64,000 bases of DNA from Vitreimonas flagellata (GTDB taxonomy: Bacteria > Pseudomonadota > Alphaproteobacteria > Caulobacterales > Aquidulcibacteraceae): positions 124,001 to 188,000 of the forward strand of contig NZ_SBJL01000004.1 in NCBI RefSeq assembly GCF_004634425.1, written 5' to 3'. The notes under the pieces were generated by a model. The model worked only from the letters and a program-made list of their open reading frames with translations. It was not told the origin of the DNA and ran no database searches. Positions 42,328 through 51,771 of this stretch are shown here, piece by piece. Every line of letters starts with the position of its first letter. Within the stretch, counting starts at the first letter, position 1. Made by a program: the position numbers and the translations under genes.

Positions 42328-44841
42328 ATGAGCGCACGCGCCCGCGTGAAGGCGGTCCTCGGCCCCACCAACACCGGCAAAACCCACCTCGCGATCGAGC
42401 GGATGCTCGGCCACGTCAGCGGCATGATCGGCCTGCCGCTGCGCCTGCTGGCGCGCGAGGTGTACGACAAGGTGGTCGCGGCAAAGGGCGAGGCGCTGGC
42501 TGCCTTGATTACGGGCGAGGAAAAGATCGTCCCGGAGACGGCGCGCTATTTCGTCTGCACCGTGGAGGCGATGCCGCTGGATAAGGCGGTCGAATTCGTC
42601 GCCATCGACGAAATCCAGGTCGCCACCGATTTCGACCGCGGCCACGTCTTCACGGATCGCATGCTCAATCTGCGCGGCTTCGGCGAGACCATGCTGTTGG
42701 GCGCCGAGACGATGCGGCCGATGATCCGCAAGCTTTTGCCAGACGCGGAGCTCGGCCGGCGCGAGCGCATGTCGACGCTGACCTATGCGGGCTATCGCAA
42801 GATCACGAAGCTGCCGAAGCGCTCGGCTTTGGTCGCGTTCTCGGCGGAGGAGGTTTACGCGATCGCCGAATTGCTGCGCCGGCATCGCGGCGGGGCGGCG
42901 GTGGTGATGGGCGCGCTCAGCCCGCGTACGCGCAATGCGCAGGTCGAGCTCTATCAGAGCGGCGAGGTGGATTTCCTTGTCGCCACCGATGCGATTGGCA
43001 TGGGCCTGAATATGGATGTCGACCACGTCGCGTTCGCCTCGCGCCGCAAGTTCGACGGCCATTCCTGGCGCGATCTACGGCCGGATGAGATTGCGCAAAT
43101 CGCAGGTCGCGCCGGTCGCTACATGCGCGACGGCGCGTTCGGCGAAACCGGCGAATGCGCGCCGTTTGACGAAGATATCGTCGAGCGCGTCGAAGCACAT
43201 GAGTTCGAGCCGGTGGTCGCCGTGCAATGGCGCAACGACAAGCTGAACTTCGAGAGCGTGGAGCGCCTGATCGCGACGCTGACGCAGCCGTCGGAGCAGC
43301 CGGGTTTGGTGCGCGTCCGCGGCGCCGATGATGAAGGCGTGCTGCTGCGCTTGGCGGGCGATGACGATCTGATGGATCGCATCAACGGTGTCGCTGATGT
43401 GCGGCGTCTGTGGGAAGCGTGCCAGCTGCCGGATTTCCGCAAGGCGACGCCCGACGAGCATGCGACACTGGTGGGCCGCATCGCGAACTACATTCTTTCC
43501 GGCAAAGGCCGCATTCCGGCGGAATGGGCCGAAGCGGAGATCGAGAAGCTCAATCGGCCCGACGGCGATCTCGATGCGCTGCAAGCGCGGCTCGCGCATG
43601 TCCGCACCTGGACCTATGCCGCTAACCGCGCCGATTGGCTGGATGATGCGGAGTTTTGGCGCGGGCGCACGCGCGAGGTTGAGGATCGACTTTCCGATGC
43701 GCTGCACGCGGCGCTGACGCAGCGCTTCATCGATCGCCGCACCAGCGCGCTACTGAAGGGGCTGAAGCGCGAAGATCAGATGCTCGCGGGCGTTTCGGAA
43801 GAGGGCGAAGTCACCGTCGAGGGCCATTTCGTCGGTCAGCTTGAAGGTCTGGAATTCCGACCCGACCCGCGTGCGACAGGGGGCGTCGAAGGCCGCGCGT
43901 TGCGCAATGCTGCGATGCGCGCGCTGCGGCCCGAAGTTGCGCGGCGCTTGGCGCGGATCGCGGCGGCGGCGAATTCTGAGATCGTTCTGCAACGCGATGG
44001 CCGCGTGCGCGTTGATGGTGCGGTGATTGCTCGTCTCATGCCACGCCAATCGGTGTTGAAACCGCGTCTTGAACTCGTGGGCGCCGCGGATGCCTCGCCG
44101 CAAGAACGCAGCGCCGCGCACGAGCGGCTGGAGCTTTGGCTGGCGCAGATGGTGGCGCACGATCTGAGACCACTAGTGCAGCTCGAAGCGGCGTGGCGCG
44201 ATGGCGAGCTGCCGTCAGACGCGCGGGGACTTGCGTTTCGCCTGATCGAAAATGCCGGCGCGCTCGATCGCGCCAAAGAAGACATCGCGCATGTGAGCGA
44301 TCAATCGGTAGCGGCGTTGGCGAAGGCCGGCGTGCGCGTGGGGCGGCACAACATCTTCATGCCGTCGCTGCTGAAGCCGCATGCCGCACAAACGCTCGCG
44401 ATCCTGTGGCATGCGACGCATCCCGGTGAGCCGCGCAGCGTGTTCGTCGCGAGGCCAGGTGCGCTGAGTGTGCAACTCGATCGCCATCGGCAATGGGGTG
44501 AATGCGCCGCCGCCGGCTATCGCGCGTGCGGACGTATTGCGGTGCGCTTCGATATTATCGAGCGCTTGGCCGATGCGTTGGTCGCAGAACCGCCGCCCGC
44601 CGACGGTGCGCTGGCGCGGCTCGTCGGTCGGCCGGTGCGCGAACTGCCGGTGATCCTGGGCTCCCTCGGTTATAAGCAAGCGTCAGCTGAAGAGGGGGCG
44701 GCGCGCCGCTGGGTGCTCGGTCAGCGCCAGCGCAAACCGCCGCGCCCACGTCCGCCACCCGCAGACAACGCCTTCGCCGAACTGGCGAATCTCTTGCCGG
44801 CGTCCGATCAGCCGCCGCGTCGCCGGAAGCGTCGCGCATGA
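42328..44841 (+). CDS. SUV3-like DExH/D helicase
   Basis: The 837-residue protein is a superfamily 2 helicase related to mitochondrial SUV3. It has Walker A GPTNTGKTHLAIERML, Walker B FVAIDEIQVATDFDRGHVF (DEIQ in place of DExH), motif VI QIAGRAGRYMRDG and a SUV3-like C-terminal region (LDALQARLAHVRTWTYAANR). The last 60 residues are Pro/Arg-rich. In mitochondria SUV3 unwinds RNA for the degradosome; a bacterial role in RNA decay is inference. ATG at 42328 is preceded by TTG in frame. It overlaps the S4 gene by 4 bases. Confidence 0.9.
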   Translation: MSARARVKAVLGPTNTGKTHLAIERMLGHVSGMIGLPLRLLAREVYDKVVAAKGEALAALITGEEKIVPETARYFVCTVEAMPLDKAVEFVAIDEIQVATDFDRGHVFTDRMLNLRGFGETMLLGAETMRPMIRKLLPDAELGRRERMSTLTYAGYRKITKLPKRSALVAFSAEEVYAIAELLRRHRGGAAVVMGALSPRTRNAQVELYQSGEVDFLVATDAIGMGLNMDVDHVAFASRRKFDGHSWRDLRPDEIAQIAGRAGRYMRDGAFGETGECAPFDEDIVERVEAHEFEPVVAVQWRNDKLNFESVERLIATLTQPSEQPGLVRVRGADDEGVLLRLAGDDDLMDRINGVADVRRLWEACQLPDFRKATPDEHATLVGRIANYILSGKGRIPAEWAEAEIEKLNRPDGDLDALQARLAHVRTWTYAANRADWLDDAEFWRGRTREVEDRLSDALHAALTQRFIDRRTSALLKGLKREDQMLAGVSEEGEVTVEGHFVGQLEGLEFRPDPRATGGVEGRALRNAAMRALRPEVARRLARIAAAANSEIVLQRDGRVRVDGAVIARLMPRQSVLKPRLELVGAADASPQERSAAHERLELWLAQMVAHDLRPLVQLEAAWRDGELPSDARGLAFRLIENAGALDRAKEDIAHVSDQSVAALAKAGVRVGRHNIFMPSLLKPHAAQTLAILWHATHPGEPRSVFVARPGALSVQLDRHRQWGECAAAGYRACGRIAVRFDIIERLADALVAEPPPADGALARLVGRPVRELPVILGSLGYKQASAEEGAARRWVLGQRQRKPPRPRPPPADNAFAELANLLPASDQPPRRRKRRA

Positions 44842-45131
44842 GTGTCGAGCTACGGCAACGCGTGGATCTTTGGCTGCATCGCGCCCGCTTCGCCAAAACG
44901 CGGGCTGCCGCCGCGCGCCTGATCAGCGAGGGCGGGGTGCGGCTGGTGCACGGCGGCATGGCGCGGCGGATCGAAAAACCGTCGGTCGAGGTCACGCCGG
45001 GTGATGCGCTCGTGTTCCCTCAACGCGGGCGCCTGATCGCTGTGCGGGTGGAGGGGATTGGCGCGCGGCGCGGGCCATCCGCTGAGGCAAGGCAGCTTTA
45101 CGCTGAACTTGACGCAGAGTCCGTGGGTTGA
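44838..45131 (+). CDS. S4-domain RNA-binding protein (Hsp15-like)
   Basis: The 97-residue protein begins with an S4 fold (RVDLWLHRARFAKTRAAAAR, then LISEGGVRLVHGG), as in heat-shock protein Hsp15, which rescues stalled 50S subunits. The rest is short and basic. Overlap with the helicase gene (ATGA) implies joint expression and possibly a joint role in RNA metabolism. Confidence 0.9.
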   Translation: MSVELRQRVDLWLHRARFAKTRAAAARLISEGGVRLVHGGMARRIEKPSVEVTPGDALVFPQRGRLIAVRVEGIGARRGPSAEARQLYAELDAESVG

Positions 45132-45181
45132 CGCTTACGCGCCCTTTAGCCATCTGAACCCCGGAGCGGAACTGGGCCGAC

Positions 45182-45523
45182 ATGACTTACATCGTCACCG
45201 ACGCATGCGTGCGTTGCAAATACATGGACTGCGTCGAGGTCTGCCCCGTCGATTGCTTCTATGAGGGCGAGAACTTTCTCGTCATACACCCGGACGAATG
45301 CATCGATTGCGGCGTCTGCGAGCCGGAATGCCCCATCGACGCGATCAAGCCGGACAGCCAAGATGAGCCGGATGGCAAGTGGCTCAAGATAAACACCGAG
45401 TACGCCAAGATATGGCCGAACATTACGGTGAAGGGCACGCCCCCTGAAGACCGTGAGGCCATGAAGGACGAAAAGGGTAAATTCGAGAAATACTTTAATC
45501 CGGCTCCCGGACGTGGCGAATAA
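45182..45523 (+). CDS. fdxA: Ferredoxin, 7Fe type
   Basis: The 113-residue protein has nine cysteines in the FdxA pattern: Cys9, 12, 17, 21 and 25 ([18 protein letters not shown]), then Cys40, 43, 46 and 50 ([13 protein letters not shown]), for one [3Fe-4S] and one [4Fe-4S] cluster. The C-terminus has [15 protein letters not shown], typical of alphaproteobacterial FdxA. Located in the cytoplasm as an electron carrier. Confidence 0.96.
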   Translation: MTYIVTDACVRCKYMDCVEVCPVDCFYEGENFLVIHPDECIDCGVCEPECPIDAIKPDSQDEPDGKWLKINTEYAKIWPNITVKGTPPEDREAMKDEKGKFEKYFNPAPGRGE

Positions 45524-45758
45524 CTTGCCACAGTAAGGCCGCTTCAAATCCGCCGAATTTTGTGTTATATACTCTCAACAATCGGAATTCGGCGCGGTTA
45601 GCGCGCCACAGCTGGATCAATCCATAGCGCTCATTTGATTGCGCACAGGCACGGAAAGTCGCGGGCGGGGCGAACCGTCCGCTTTGCTGTGTCTGTCGCG
45701 GATGACGTTTGCGGAAAGCTTTGGCTGCCAAAATTTGTGTTGGGACCAGGAGCTCTTG

Positions 45759-46286
45759 ATGACCATGACCGCCACACCTTCAATTGCTTTCCGTCCTGGC
45801 GACCATATCGTCTATCCGGCGCACGGCGTTGGCCGGGTCATGGGCGTGGAAAAGCAATCCGTGGCCGGCATCGATCTCGACGTTTTCGTTATCTCCTTCG
45901 AACAAGACAAAATGACCCTCCGCGTCCCGACGACGAAGGCCAAATCCTGCGGCATGCGCCCGCTGGCCTCTGGCGCCGTGGTCGATCAGGCCATGAAGAC
46001 GCTGCAGGGCCGCGCCCGGATTAAGCGCACCATGTGGTCGCGCCGCGCCCAGGAATATGAGGCCAAGATCAACTCGGGCGACCTCGTCTCGATCGCGGAA
46101 GTCGTGCGCGACCTGCACCGCGCGTCGGACCAGCCTGAGCAATCCTATTCCGAACGCCAACTCTACGAGAGCGCCCTGGATCGTATGGCCCGGGAGCTCG
46201 CGGCTGTGGAAAAGGTCAGCCGCGATGACGCTGTGCAGAAGGTGACGGCCTCGCTGGCCTCGAAGAAACAGGCCGCGGCCGCCTAA
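45759..46286 (+). CDS. carD: CarD-family transcriptional regulator
   Basis: The 175-residue protein has the CarD N-terminal Tudor-like domain that binds RNA polymerase beta (FRPGDHIVYPAHGVGRVMGV, FVISFEQDKMTLRVPTTKA) and a helical C-terminal DNA-contact region (RRAQEYEAKINSGDLVSIAE). It stabilises open complexes at rRNA and other promoters. The ATG at 45759 has AGGAG nine bases upstream. The ~200-base leader contains a TATATAC element (45572-45578) that may be the promoter. Confidence 0.95.
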   Translation: MTMTATPSIAFRPGDHIVYPAHGVGRVMGVEKQSVAGIDLDVFVISFEQDKMTLRVPTTKAKSCGMRPLASGAVVDQAMKTLQGRARIKRTMWSRRAQEYEAKINSGDLVSIAEVVRDLHRASDQPEQSYSERQLYESALDRMARELAAVEKVSRDDAVQKVTASLASKKQAAAA

Positions 46287-46313
46287 AGCGTCACGGAACT
46301 TTCAGATCGAACC

Positions 46314-46347
46314 AAGGCCGGGCCCCATAAGCCCGGCCTTTTGTTTT
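46314..46347 (+). terminator. Rho-independent terminator after carD
   Basis: AAGGCCGGGC (46314-46323), a seven-base loop CCCATAA, and GCCCGGCCTT (46331-46340) form a perfect 10-bp stem, followed by TTGTTTT. Confidence 0.92.
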
Positions 46348-46444
46348 GGCGCCCAGAGCCCTCCTCACGCGTTCGTGATGGGCATTGGTCGTCTTGCGAC
46401 GTCCCTGAACAAAACCTGACACAGGCTCGGACGTAGTATTAAAC

Positions 46445-47329
46445 ATGGCGGTCTCTGAAACATCCGAGCTGCAACGCGGCGCTCAGCGCTACCTCCGAAC
46501 GGCTATGCGTGCGCCCTTGCTCGCGGCCGATCACGAACGCGAACTCGCGCGGCGCTGGCGTGATGAAGGCGATGAGCGCGCCCTGCATGAATTGATTACG
46601 GCATACTTGCGCCTCGTCGTCGCGATGGCTTCGCGATTCCGCCATTATGGCCTGCCAATGAGCGATCTGGTGCAGGAGGGCAATGTTGGCCTGATGCAAG
46701 CGGCCGCGCGCTTTGAACCGGAGCGCGAGGTGCGGTTCTCCACGTACGCGTCGTGGTGGATACGCTCGGCGATGCAGGATTTCGTGCTGCGCAATTGGTC
46801 GATTGTGCGCACCGGCACGACGTCGGCGCAAAAGGCGCTCTTCTTCAACCTCCGGCGTTTGCGCGCCCGCATTGGCGACATCAGCGACAGCGCCATGAGC
46901 TCTGAATCGCGCGCGCGTGTGGCGCATCAGCTGGGCGTCGCCGAGCATGAGGTCGACAACATGGCCGCGCGTCTGTCCTCGCCGGATCGCTCGCTCAACG
47001 CCCCGCTCGCGGAAGACGGCGAAGGTGAGTGGCAAGACATGCTCGCCGACGACGCGGCGGGCCCTGAAGCCGAAGTGATGGACGCGCACGACAGCATCGC
47101 GCGCTCCGCTCTGGTGCACGCCGCGATGAGCGATCTGTCCGATCGCGAGCGCTTAATCATCCGTGAGCGCAAGCTTGAGGAAGAAGCCGTGACGCTCGAA
47201 GCGCTTGGCGAACGCCTGGGCATCTCGAAGGAGCGCGTGCGTCAGATCGAGGGCAATGCGCTTGAGAAGCTTCGTCGCGCTTTGATCGCGCGCGTCGGCG
47301 ATCCAGTGGCGGCCGGTTACGTCGGCTGA
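46445..47329 (+). CDS. rpoH: Sigma-32-type RNA polymerase sigma factor (RpoH)
   Basis: The 294-residue sigma factor has region 2 (LIPAYLRLVV-like, FRHYGLPMSDLVQEGNVGLM, FSTYASWWIRSAMQDFVLRN), the RpoH box QKALFFNLRRLR and a region 4 HTH (LEALGERLGISKERVRQIE). The RpoH box marks it as heat-shock type rather than RpoD. Alphaproteobacteria often have two RpoH paralogues; I cannot say which this is. The terminator of carD lies upstream. The 3' end overlaps the nuclease pseudogene by 13 bases. Confidence 0.92.
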   Translation: MAVSETSELQRGAQRYLRTAMRAPLLAADHERELARRWRDEGDERALHELITAYLRLVVAMASRFRHYGLPMSDLVQEGNVGLMQAAARFEPEREVRFSTYASWWIRSAMQDFVLRNWSIVRTGTTSAQKALFFNLRRLRARIGDISDSAMSSESRARVAHQLGVAEHEVDNMAARLSSPDRSLNAPLAEDGEGEWQDMLADDAAGPEAEVMDAHDSIARSALVHAAMSDLSDRERLIIRERKLEEEAVTLEALGERLGISKERVRQIEGNALEKLRRALIARVGDPVAAGYVG

Positions 47330-48143
47330 TCTTCCGTTAGCACTTCGAGCTGTGAACCGTGCTCTAAGCAGAGCTGCGGCGCTTCGCGGTACACCCCAAC
47401 GGCCCGTGCGCTCGCACCCGCGCGCCGGTGAGCGACGAAAGCGCTGGCCCATCCCATGCGCCGAAATTTTTGCCGAACACGACCAGGTAAACGGCGCTTC
47501 CGCGTTAGAGCCTTCCATGGTCAGCGCCGCACGGCTCTAAAGCACACGCGCCTCCGCGCCGCGGCCTTCGAGCACGCGATGGGGCGCCGCGCCGCGCAAA
47601 CAACTCGCGTTTGCCGCCAGCGCTTGTTCGGTCGCCGCGCGTACGCTCAGCGGCCGATACGCGCGTCGCGCCCACATGCCGCGCTCGGCGTCGCGTGCTT
47701 GCGCTTCGAGCGCGATCAATTCTTCAGCGCGCGCATGATTATCTGGTCGCGGTCTTACGAACGCCGCGCCGCGCGACACCAATTCGTGCTGCAGCCAAAA
47801 CCAGCGCCCACCCTCGCTCTTCACGAACACATGCGCGATTGCCGCTTCGTTGGTCGTGCCGTCCTCGCGCGCGCGGCCAGCCCAACGCCGCGTGCCGCCA
47901 TAGGCCAGTAGCACCTCGCGATGTAGTGCTCGTGCTTCGAGTTCGCCTTGCGCCTGCGCGGCGTAGTCTTCTTCGCCGCGCGGTGCGTCGATCTCGGCCA
48001 GGAACACGCGCAAGCCGTTATCGCTCCAGCGTGTCGCCACTATAGGTGCGCACGACGCGCGCTTCCTCGCCGCGCTCCAGATCGCCGATCTGCGGTCCGC
48101 AGGCGGCGAGCGTGAGCAATGTTGCGAAGAGCAGAGGGCGCAT
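47317..48143 (-). pseudogene. Decayed SNase-like (thermonuclease) lipoprotein gene
   Basis: Reading from the ATG at 48143 gives a lipoprotein signal (MRPLLFATLLTLAACGPQ) and YSGDTLER, then a stop. A one-base shift resumes DNGLRVFLAEIDAPRGEEDY and continues to an in-frame TAG at 47537-47539. After it come SRAALTMEGSNAEAPFT, a one-base loss (CCC to CC) leading into LVVFGKNFGAWDGPALSSL, then another (in a G run) leading into VYREAPQLCLEHGSQLEV and a stop at 47317. The joined product would resemble secreted SNase-fold proteins of alphaproteobacteria of about 270 residues. There are three frameshifts and one nonsense codon. It is coupled to the gene upstream by TGATG. Confidence 0.75.
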
Positions 48144-49945
48144 CAATAGCCCGCCGCGCTGCCATCTTTGCGCATCTCGGTGGCGGCTTCATACACGCCG
48201 TTCGGATGGCGCATGATGGCTTGGTAGCCGCCGAATGAACCGTCGGCCGGTCGAATGCGATGGCCGCGGCGTTCGAGTTCGGCGCGTACTTCCGGCGGCA
48301 CGCCGTTTTCCATCGCAACGAAGCCAACGCCGTCCGGCTGATCGCCAGTTGGTTCCGCACCGCCGTAGAAACGATAGCGCGCCGCATCGCCGGCGGCCTG
48401 CAAATCCATGTCGTAGTCGATCAGGTTGACGATGATCTGCACATGACCTTGCGGCTGCATGTCACCGCCCATCACGCCGAACGAAAGCCAGGGCTGACCA
48501 TCGCGCAGTGCAAACGCGGGGATAATCGTTTGGAAGGGGCGACGGCCCGGTGCGTACACATTCGGATGCCCGCTCTGCAGCGAGAACAATTCGGCGCGGT
48601 CCTGAAGCATGAATCCCAAACCATCCGGTACGAGGCCGGAGCCCATGCCGCGATAATTGGATTGGATCAGCGACACCATCATGCCGTCGGAATCGGCGAT
48701 GGTGAGGTAAGTTGTGTCGCCATCGATACGCAGCTCCGCGTGTGGCGGCGGCGGCATGGCGCGATCATTGGAGATCATCGCGCGACGTTGGGCGGTGTAT
48801 TCATCCGTAAGTAGTCGCCGAGTGTCGAAGTGTGTGAAGGCGGGGTCGCCATAGAATTGCGCGCGGTCGGCGAAGGCGAGGCGCGTGGCTTCGATCTGCG
48901 TATGCAGTGAGTCCGGGGAGAGGAAACCCATTTCGCGCAGATTGAACGCCTCAAGTAGGCGCAGAGTTTGCAGCGCTACGACGCCTTGTGAGTTCGGCGG
49001 CAATTCGCACACGTCAACGTGGCGATACGGCGTGCAGATCGGATCGACCCATTCGCCTTCGTGCCGCGCGAGGTCGTCATAACGCAACCAGCCGCCGATG
49101 CGGCGCATGTAGCTATCGATCGTGCGCGCGATCGGGCCGCGATAATAGGCGTCGCGGCCATCGCGGGCGATGAGTTCGAGCGTGTTGGCGAGGTCGGGAT
49201 TGGCAAAGAGACCATGCCCGTCCGGCATCGCGCGCATCGGCGCGCAATTGTCTTGGCAGAAATAGGTGCTGCGTGCGTTCGTGATTTCTTGCAGGCGTCT
49301 TGCCGTGAACTCAGCCTCCAAGCGCCGGCGATTGTTCGCCCAATACATCGCGATGGTCTGCGGGATCGGCGCGCCTTCGCGGGCGTAGCGGATTGTTGGC
49401 GCCAGCAAGTCGGCCATGGGCGTGCGGCCGAAGCGTTCGTGCAGCGCGAACCAGCCATCAACCGTGCCAGGCACGCTGACGCTCGCCGCGCCGAAGCTTG
49501 GCACCGCGTTCGGGTTGCCACGCCGGCGCGCTTCGCGGCGCATCTCGGCCAGCGACATGCCGCGCGGTGTGCGCCCCGAGCCATTGTAGCCATGGAGACG
49601 CTGCGTGCGCGGATCCCAGACGATGACGAAGATGTCGCCGCCAATGCCGTTGCCGGTGGGCTCGACCAAGCCAAGCATCGCGTTGGCGGCAATCGCCGCA
49701 TCGATCGCGGTGCCGCCATTGCGCAGCACGTCGATCGCGGTTTGCGTCGCCAGCGGGTGCGCCGTTGCGGCCGCGCCGTGCGGCGCAACGACGGGCGAAC
49801 GCGTCGCAAAGGGCAGGCCCGACACGCGCTCGCCGCGCCCGAAATTGGGATCGCGCGCCGGCGTATCTTGCGCGCTTGCGCTGGTGGCCCACAGCGTCAA
49901 ACTCAAAAGCGCGCCCATAAGCGCACGCGGCGTCCCAACCCGCAT
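48143..49945 (-). CDS. ggt: Gamma-glutamyltransferase-family protein
   Basis: The 600-residue exported protein (signal LMGALLSLTLWATSASA) belongs to the Ntn-hydrolase GGT family, which cleaves itself to expose a catalytic Thr. The large subunit start VVAPHGAAATAHPLATQTAI and EPTGNGIGGDIFVIVWD fit the family. The cleavage site is DGDTTYLTIADSDGMMVSLI, with Thr as nucleophile, and GSGLVPDGLGFMLQ follows. It would release gamma-glutamyl groups from glutathione or similar compounds in the periplasm. ATG at 49945 has AGGGAG ten bases upstream. The nuclease pseudogene is coupled downstream. Confidence 0.92.
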   Translation of the reverse strand: MRVGTPRALMGALLSLTLWATSASAQDTPARDPNFGRGERVSGLPFATRSPVVAPHGAAATAHPLATQTAIDVLRNGGTAIDAAIAANAMLGLVEPTGNGIGGDIFVIVWDPRTQRLHGYNGSGRTPRGMSLAEMRREARRRGNPNAVPSFGAASVSVPGTVDGWFALHERFGRTPMADLLAPTIRYAREGAPIPQTIAMYWANNRRRLEAEFTARRLQEITNARSTYFCQDNCAPMRAMPDGHGLFANPDLANTLELIARDGRDAYYRGPIARTIDSYMRRIGGWLRYDDLARHEGEWVDPICTPYRHVDVCELPPNSQGVVALQTLRLLEAFNLREMGFLSPDSLHTQIEATRLAFADRAQFYGDPAFTHFDTRRLLTDEYTAQRRAMISNDRAMPPPPHAELRIDGDTTYLTIADSDGMMVSLIQSNYRGMGSGLVPDGLGFMLQDRAELFSLQSGHPNVYAPGRRPFQTIIPAFALRDGQPWLSFGVMGGDMQPQGHVQIIVNLIDYDMDLQAAGDAARYRFYGGAEPTGDQPDGVGFVAMENGVPPEVRAELERRGHRIRPADGSFGGYQAIMRHPNGVYEAATEMRKDGSAAGY

Positions 49946-50033
49946 CGCGATCTCCCTAAGGTCTTGTGTTGGCACTCAAACAACCAAAGTGTAGCTGGCG
50001 CAACGACATTCCGTCGAGGTGGCGGGGGAGAGC

Positions 50034-50594
50034 ATGAGCAAAGCCAAACAACGCTGCCGCTGGCCGGGCGAAGACCCGCTCTACGTCGCCTATCACGACG
50101 AAGAATGGGGCGTGCCGCAGCATGACGGCCGCATGCTCTGGGAAATGCTCATGCTGGAAGGGTTCCAGGCCGGATTGTCCTGGATCACGGTGCTGCGCAA
50201 GCGCGAAGCTTTTCGTAAAGCCTTCAAAGGTTTCGATCCCGCCAAGGTCGCGCGCTTCAATGAGAAGGACATCGAGCGACTGCTCGCCGATCCCGGCATC
50301 ATCCGCTCACGCGCCAAAATCGAAGCGACGATCACCGCGGCGCAGATCTATCTCGACATGCAAAAGGGCGGCGAGGATTTCGCAGACTATTGTTGGTCGT
50401 TCACTGAAGGCAAAGTGCTGAAGGGCGACGGCAAGACTGTGCCCGCGAGCACGCCACTCTCGGAAGACATCTCCAAAGATCTCAAAAAGCGCGGCTTCAA
50501 ATTCGTCGGGCCAACGATCGTCTATGCGTGGATGCAGGCTGTTGGCATGGTGAATGATCACGCCGCGCACTGCTTCCGCCGCAAGGAGGTGTGA
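50034..50594 (+). CDS. tag: DNA-3-methyladenine glycosylase I
   Basis: The 186-residue protein starts RCRWPGEDPLYVAYHDEEWG and has the helix-hairpin-helix glycosylase core (FEGFQAGLSWITVLRKREAF-like) with Glu and Trp residues of the base pocket. The C-terminal VNDHAAHCFRR carries the Cys/His zinc site. It removes 3-methyladenine from alkylated DNA. The ATG at 50034 has GGGGGAGAG upstream. It diverges from the ggt gene. Confidence 0.95.
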   Translation: MSKAKQRCRWPGEDPLYVAYHDEEWGVPQHDGRMLWEMLMLEGFQAGLSWITVLRKREAFRKAFKGFDPAKVARFNEKDIERLLADPGIIRSRAKIEATITAAQIYLDMQKGGEDFADYCWSFTEGKVLKGDGKTVPASTPLSEDISKDLKKRGFKFVGPTIVYAWMQAVGMVNDHAAHCFRRKEV

Positions 50595-50599
50595 GCTGA

Positions 50600-51133
50600 C
50601 TAGTGATGTCCCGCGTGTTCGTCCGCCTGCGGCGCTTGCAGTGTGAGCACGGGCGCGGGTCGGGGCACGGAATGCCAAGCGGCGCCGGCGGCAGGGATTT
50701 GCTCCCAGCGTTGCTCGCCATCGGCGCAGGTTTGGATCACTGGGAAATGAAGCGGCCCACTTTGATTGGGCAGGCGCATCATGATGCCGAATTGCTCGAA
50801 CTGATCGGCGGGCAATTCACCGCGCCATGTGATGGCGGTGACGCGCTCTGTTATTGGGCCGCTCTCGGAGGCGATCGGCGCGGCCAAGGGTGCGCGTTCG
50901 ATCTCAAGCGTCCAGCCGGGTTTCGGCTGTGGTCGCGCGATGTTGATCCCCGCGGGAATCTCGACGCGCACGGACCGCGTAGGCGACGCGCCGCAACCAT
51001 GGCTGACGCGCAGAAAGCCGGCGTAATAGGAATTTGGCGCCGCTTCCGGCTCAGCAAATACGACGTGTGCATAGGCTGAAGATGTGAGGGCGATCGCCAG
51101 CACGCAGCCGGCCGCGAAGGAGCGTAGCATCAT
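50600..51133 (-). CDS. YcnI-like copper-binding protein (DUF1775)
   Basis: The 177-residue protein has a signal peptide (LRSFAAGCVLAIALTSSAYA) that leaves a mature N-terminal His (HVVFAEPEAAPNSYY), the copper ligand of YcnI. Family segments are YYAGFLRVSHGCGASPT, GWTLEIERA and ITWRGELPADQFEQFGIMMR. The C-terminus ends in Glu-His-Ala-Gly-His-His, another possible metal site. It is the last gene of the copper operon and overlaps the Sco gene by 4 bases. Confidence 0.92.
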   Translation of the reverse strand: MMLRSFAAGCVLAIALTSSAYAHVVFAEPEAAPNSYYAGFLRVSHGCGASPTRSVRVEIPAGINIARPQPKPGWTLEIERAPLAAPIASESGPITERVTAITWRGELPADQFEQFGIMMRLPNQSGPLHFPVIQTCADGEQRWEQIPAAGAAWHSVPRPAPVLTLQAPQADEHAGHH

Positions 51134-51771
51134 GCTCTCCGTGAATTGAGGAAGGCGCGCAATTGCGCGATGGTGCGGTCGTGGGGGTTGCCATAACCGA
51201 TAATGTCGACCACCTCGCCGTCGGCGGTCACCAGATAGGTGATCGCGGTGTGATTGACGGTGTAGTCGCCGCCGTCCGTAGGGACGTGCTCGTAAAACAC
51301 CCGGAATGCGCGCACGATCCGGTCGATCTCCGCACGCTCGCCGGTATAGCCGTGGAAGCGCGGGCCAAAGCTCAAGAAATAAGCGGCGAGCACCTCGGGC
51401 GTATCTCGCTCGGGATCAACGCTGATGAACGTCACCTCGACATCCGCTGCGTCCGGGCCCAGCGCATCGATGGCGGCGCTGAGTTCGGCGACTGTAGTGG
51501 GGCAGATTTCCGCGCATCGCGTGAAGCCGAAAAATACAAGCCGTGGTTTGCCGTTGAGATCGCCCCAACGCAGCTCCGCGCCGTCGGCGCCGACGAGCGC
51601 GACATCATCGATGTCGCGCGCGAAGGCTGCGTACGCGTTCTCCTGCGGTGGCGCGCCGGGCTTCGTGACGACGTAAAGCACCACGAGGACCGCCAGCACT
51701 CCGACAAGGCCAGCTAGCAAGAGGACAGGCCAGTCCGTCCAGCGGAATTGGCGGCGCGCGTCAGTGTTCAT
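51130..51771 (-). CDS. SCO1/SenC-type copper chaperone
   Basis: The 213-residue protein has one membrane anchor (VLLLAGLVGVLAVLVVLYVV) and a thioredoxin-like periplasmic domain with the copper ligands Cys86 and Cys90 (FFGFTRCAEICPTT) and a His in DYTVNHTAITYLV. Sco proteins hand copper to the CuA site of cytochrome oxidase. The ATG at 51771 lies inside the end of the upstream PCu(A)C gene. Confidence 0.93.
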   Translation of the reverse strand: MNTDARRQFRWTDWPVLLLAGLVGVLAVLVVLYVVTKPGAPPQENAYAAFARDIDDVALVGADGAELRWGDLNGKPRLVFFGFTRCAEICPTTVAELSAAIDALGPDAADVEVTFISVDPERDTPEVLAAYFLSFGPRFHGYTGERAEIDRIVRAFRVFYEHVPTDGGDYTVNHTAITYLVTADGEVVDIIGYGNPHDRTIAQLRAFLNSRRA

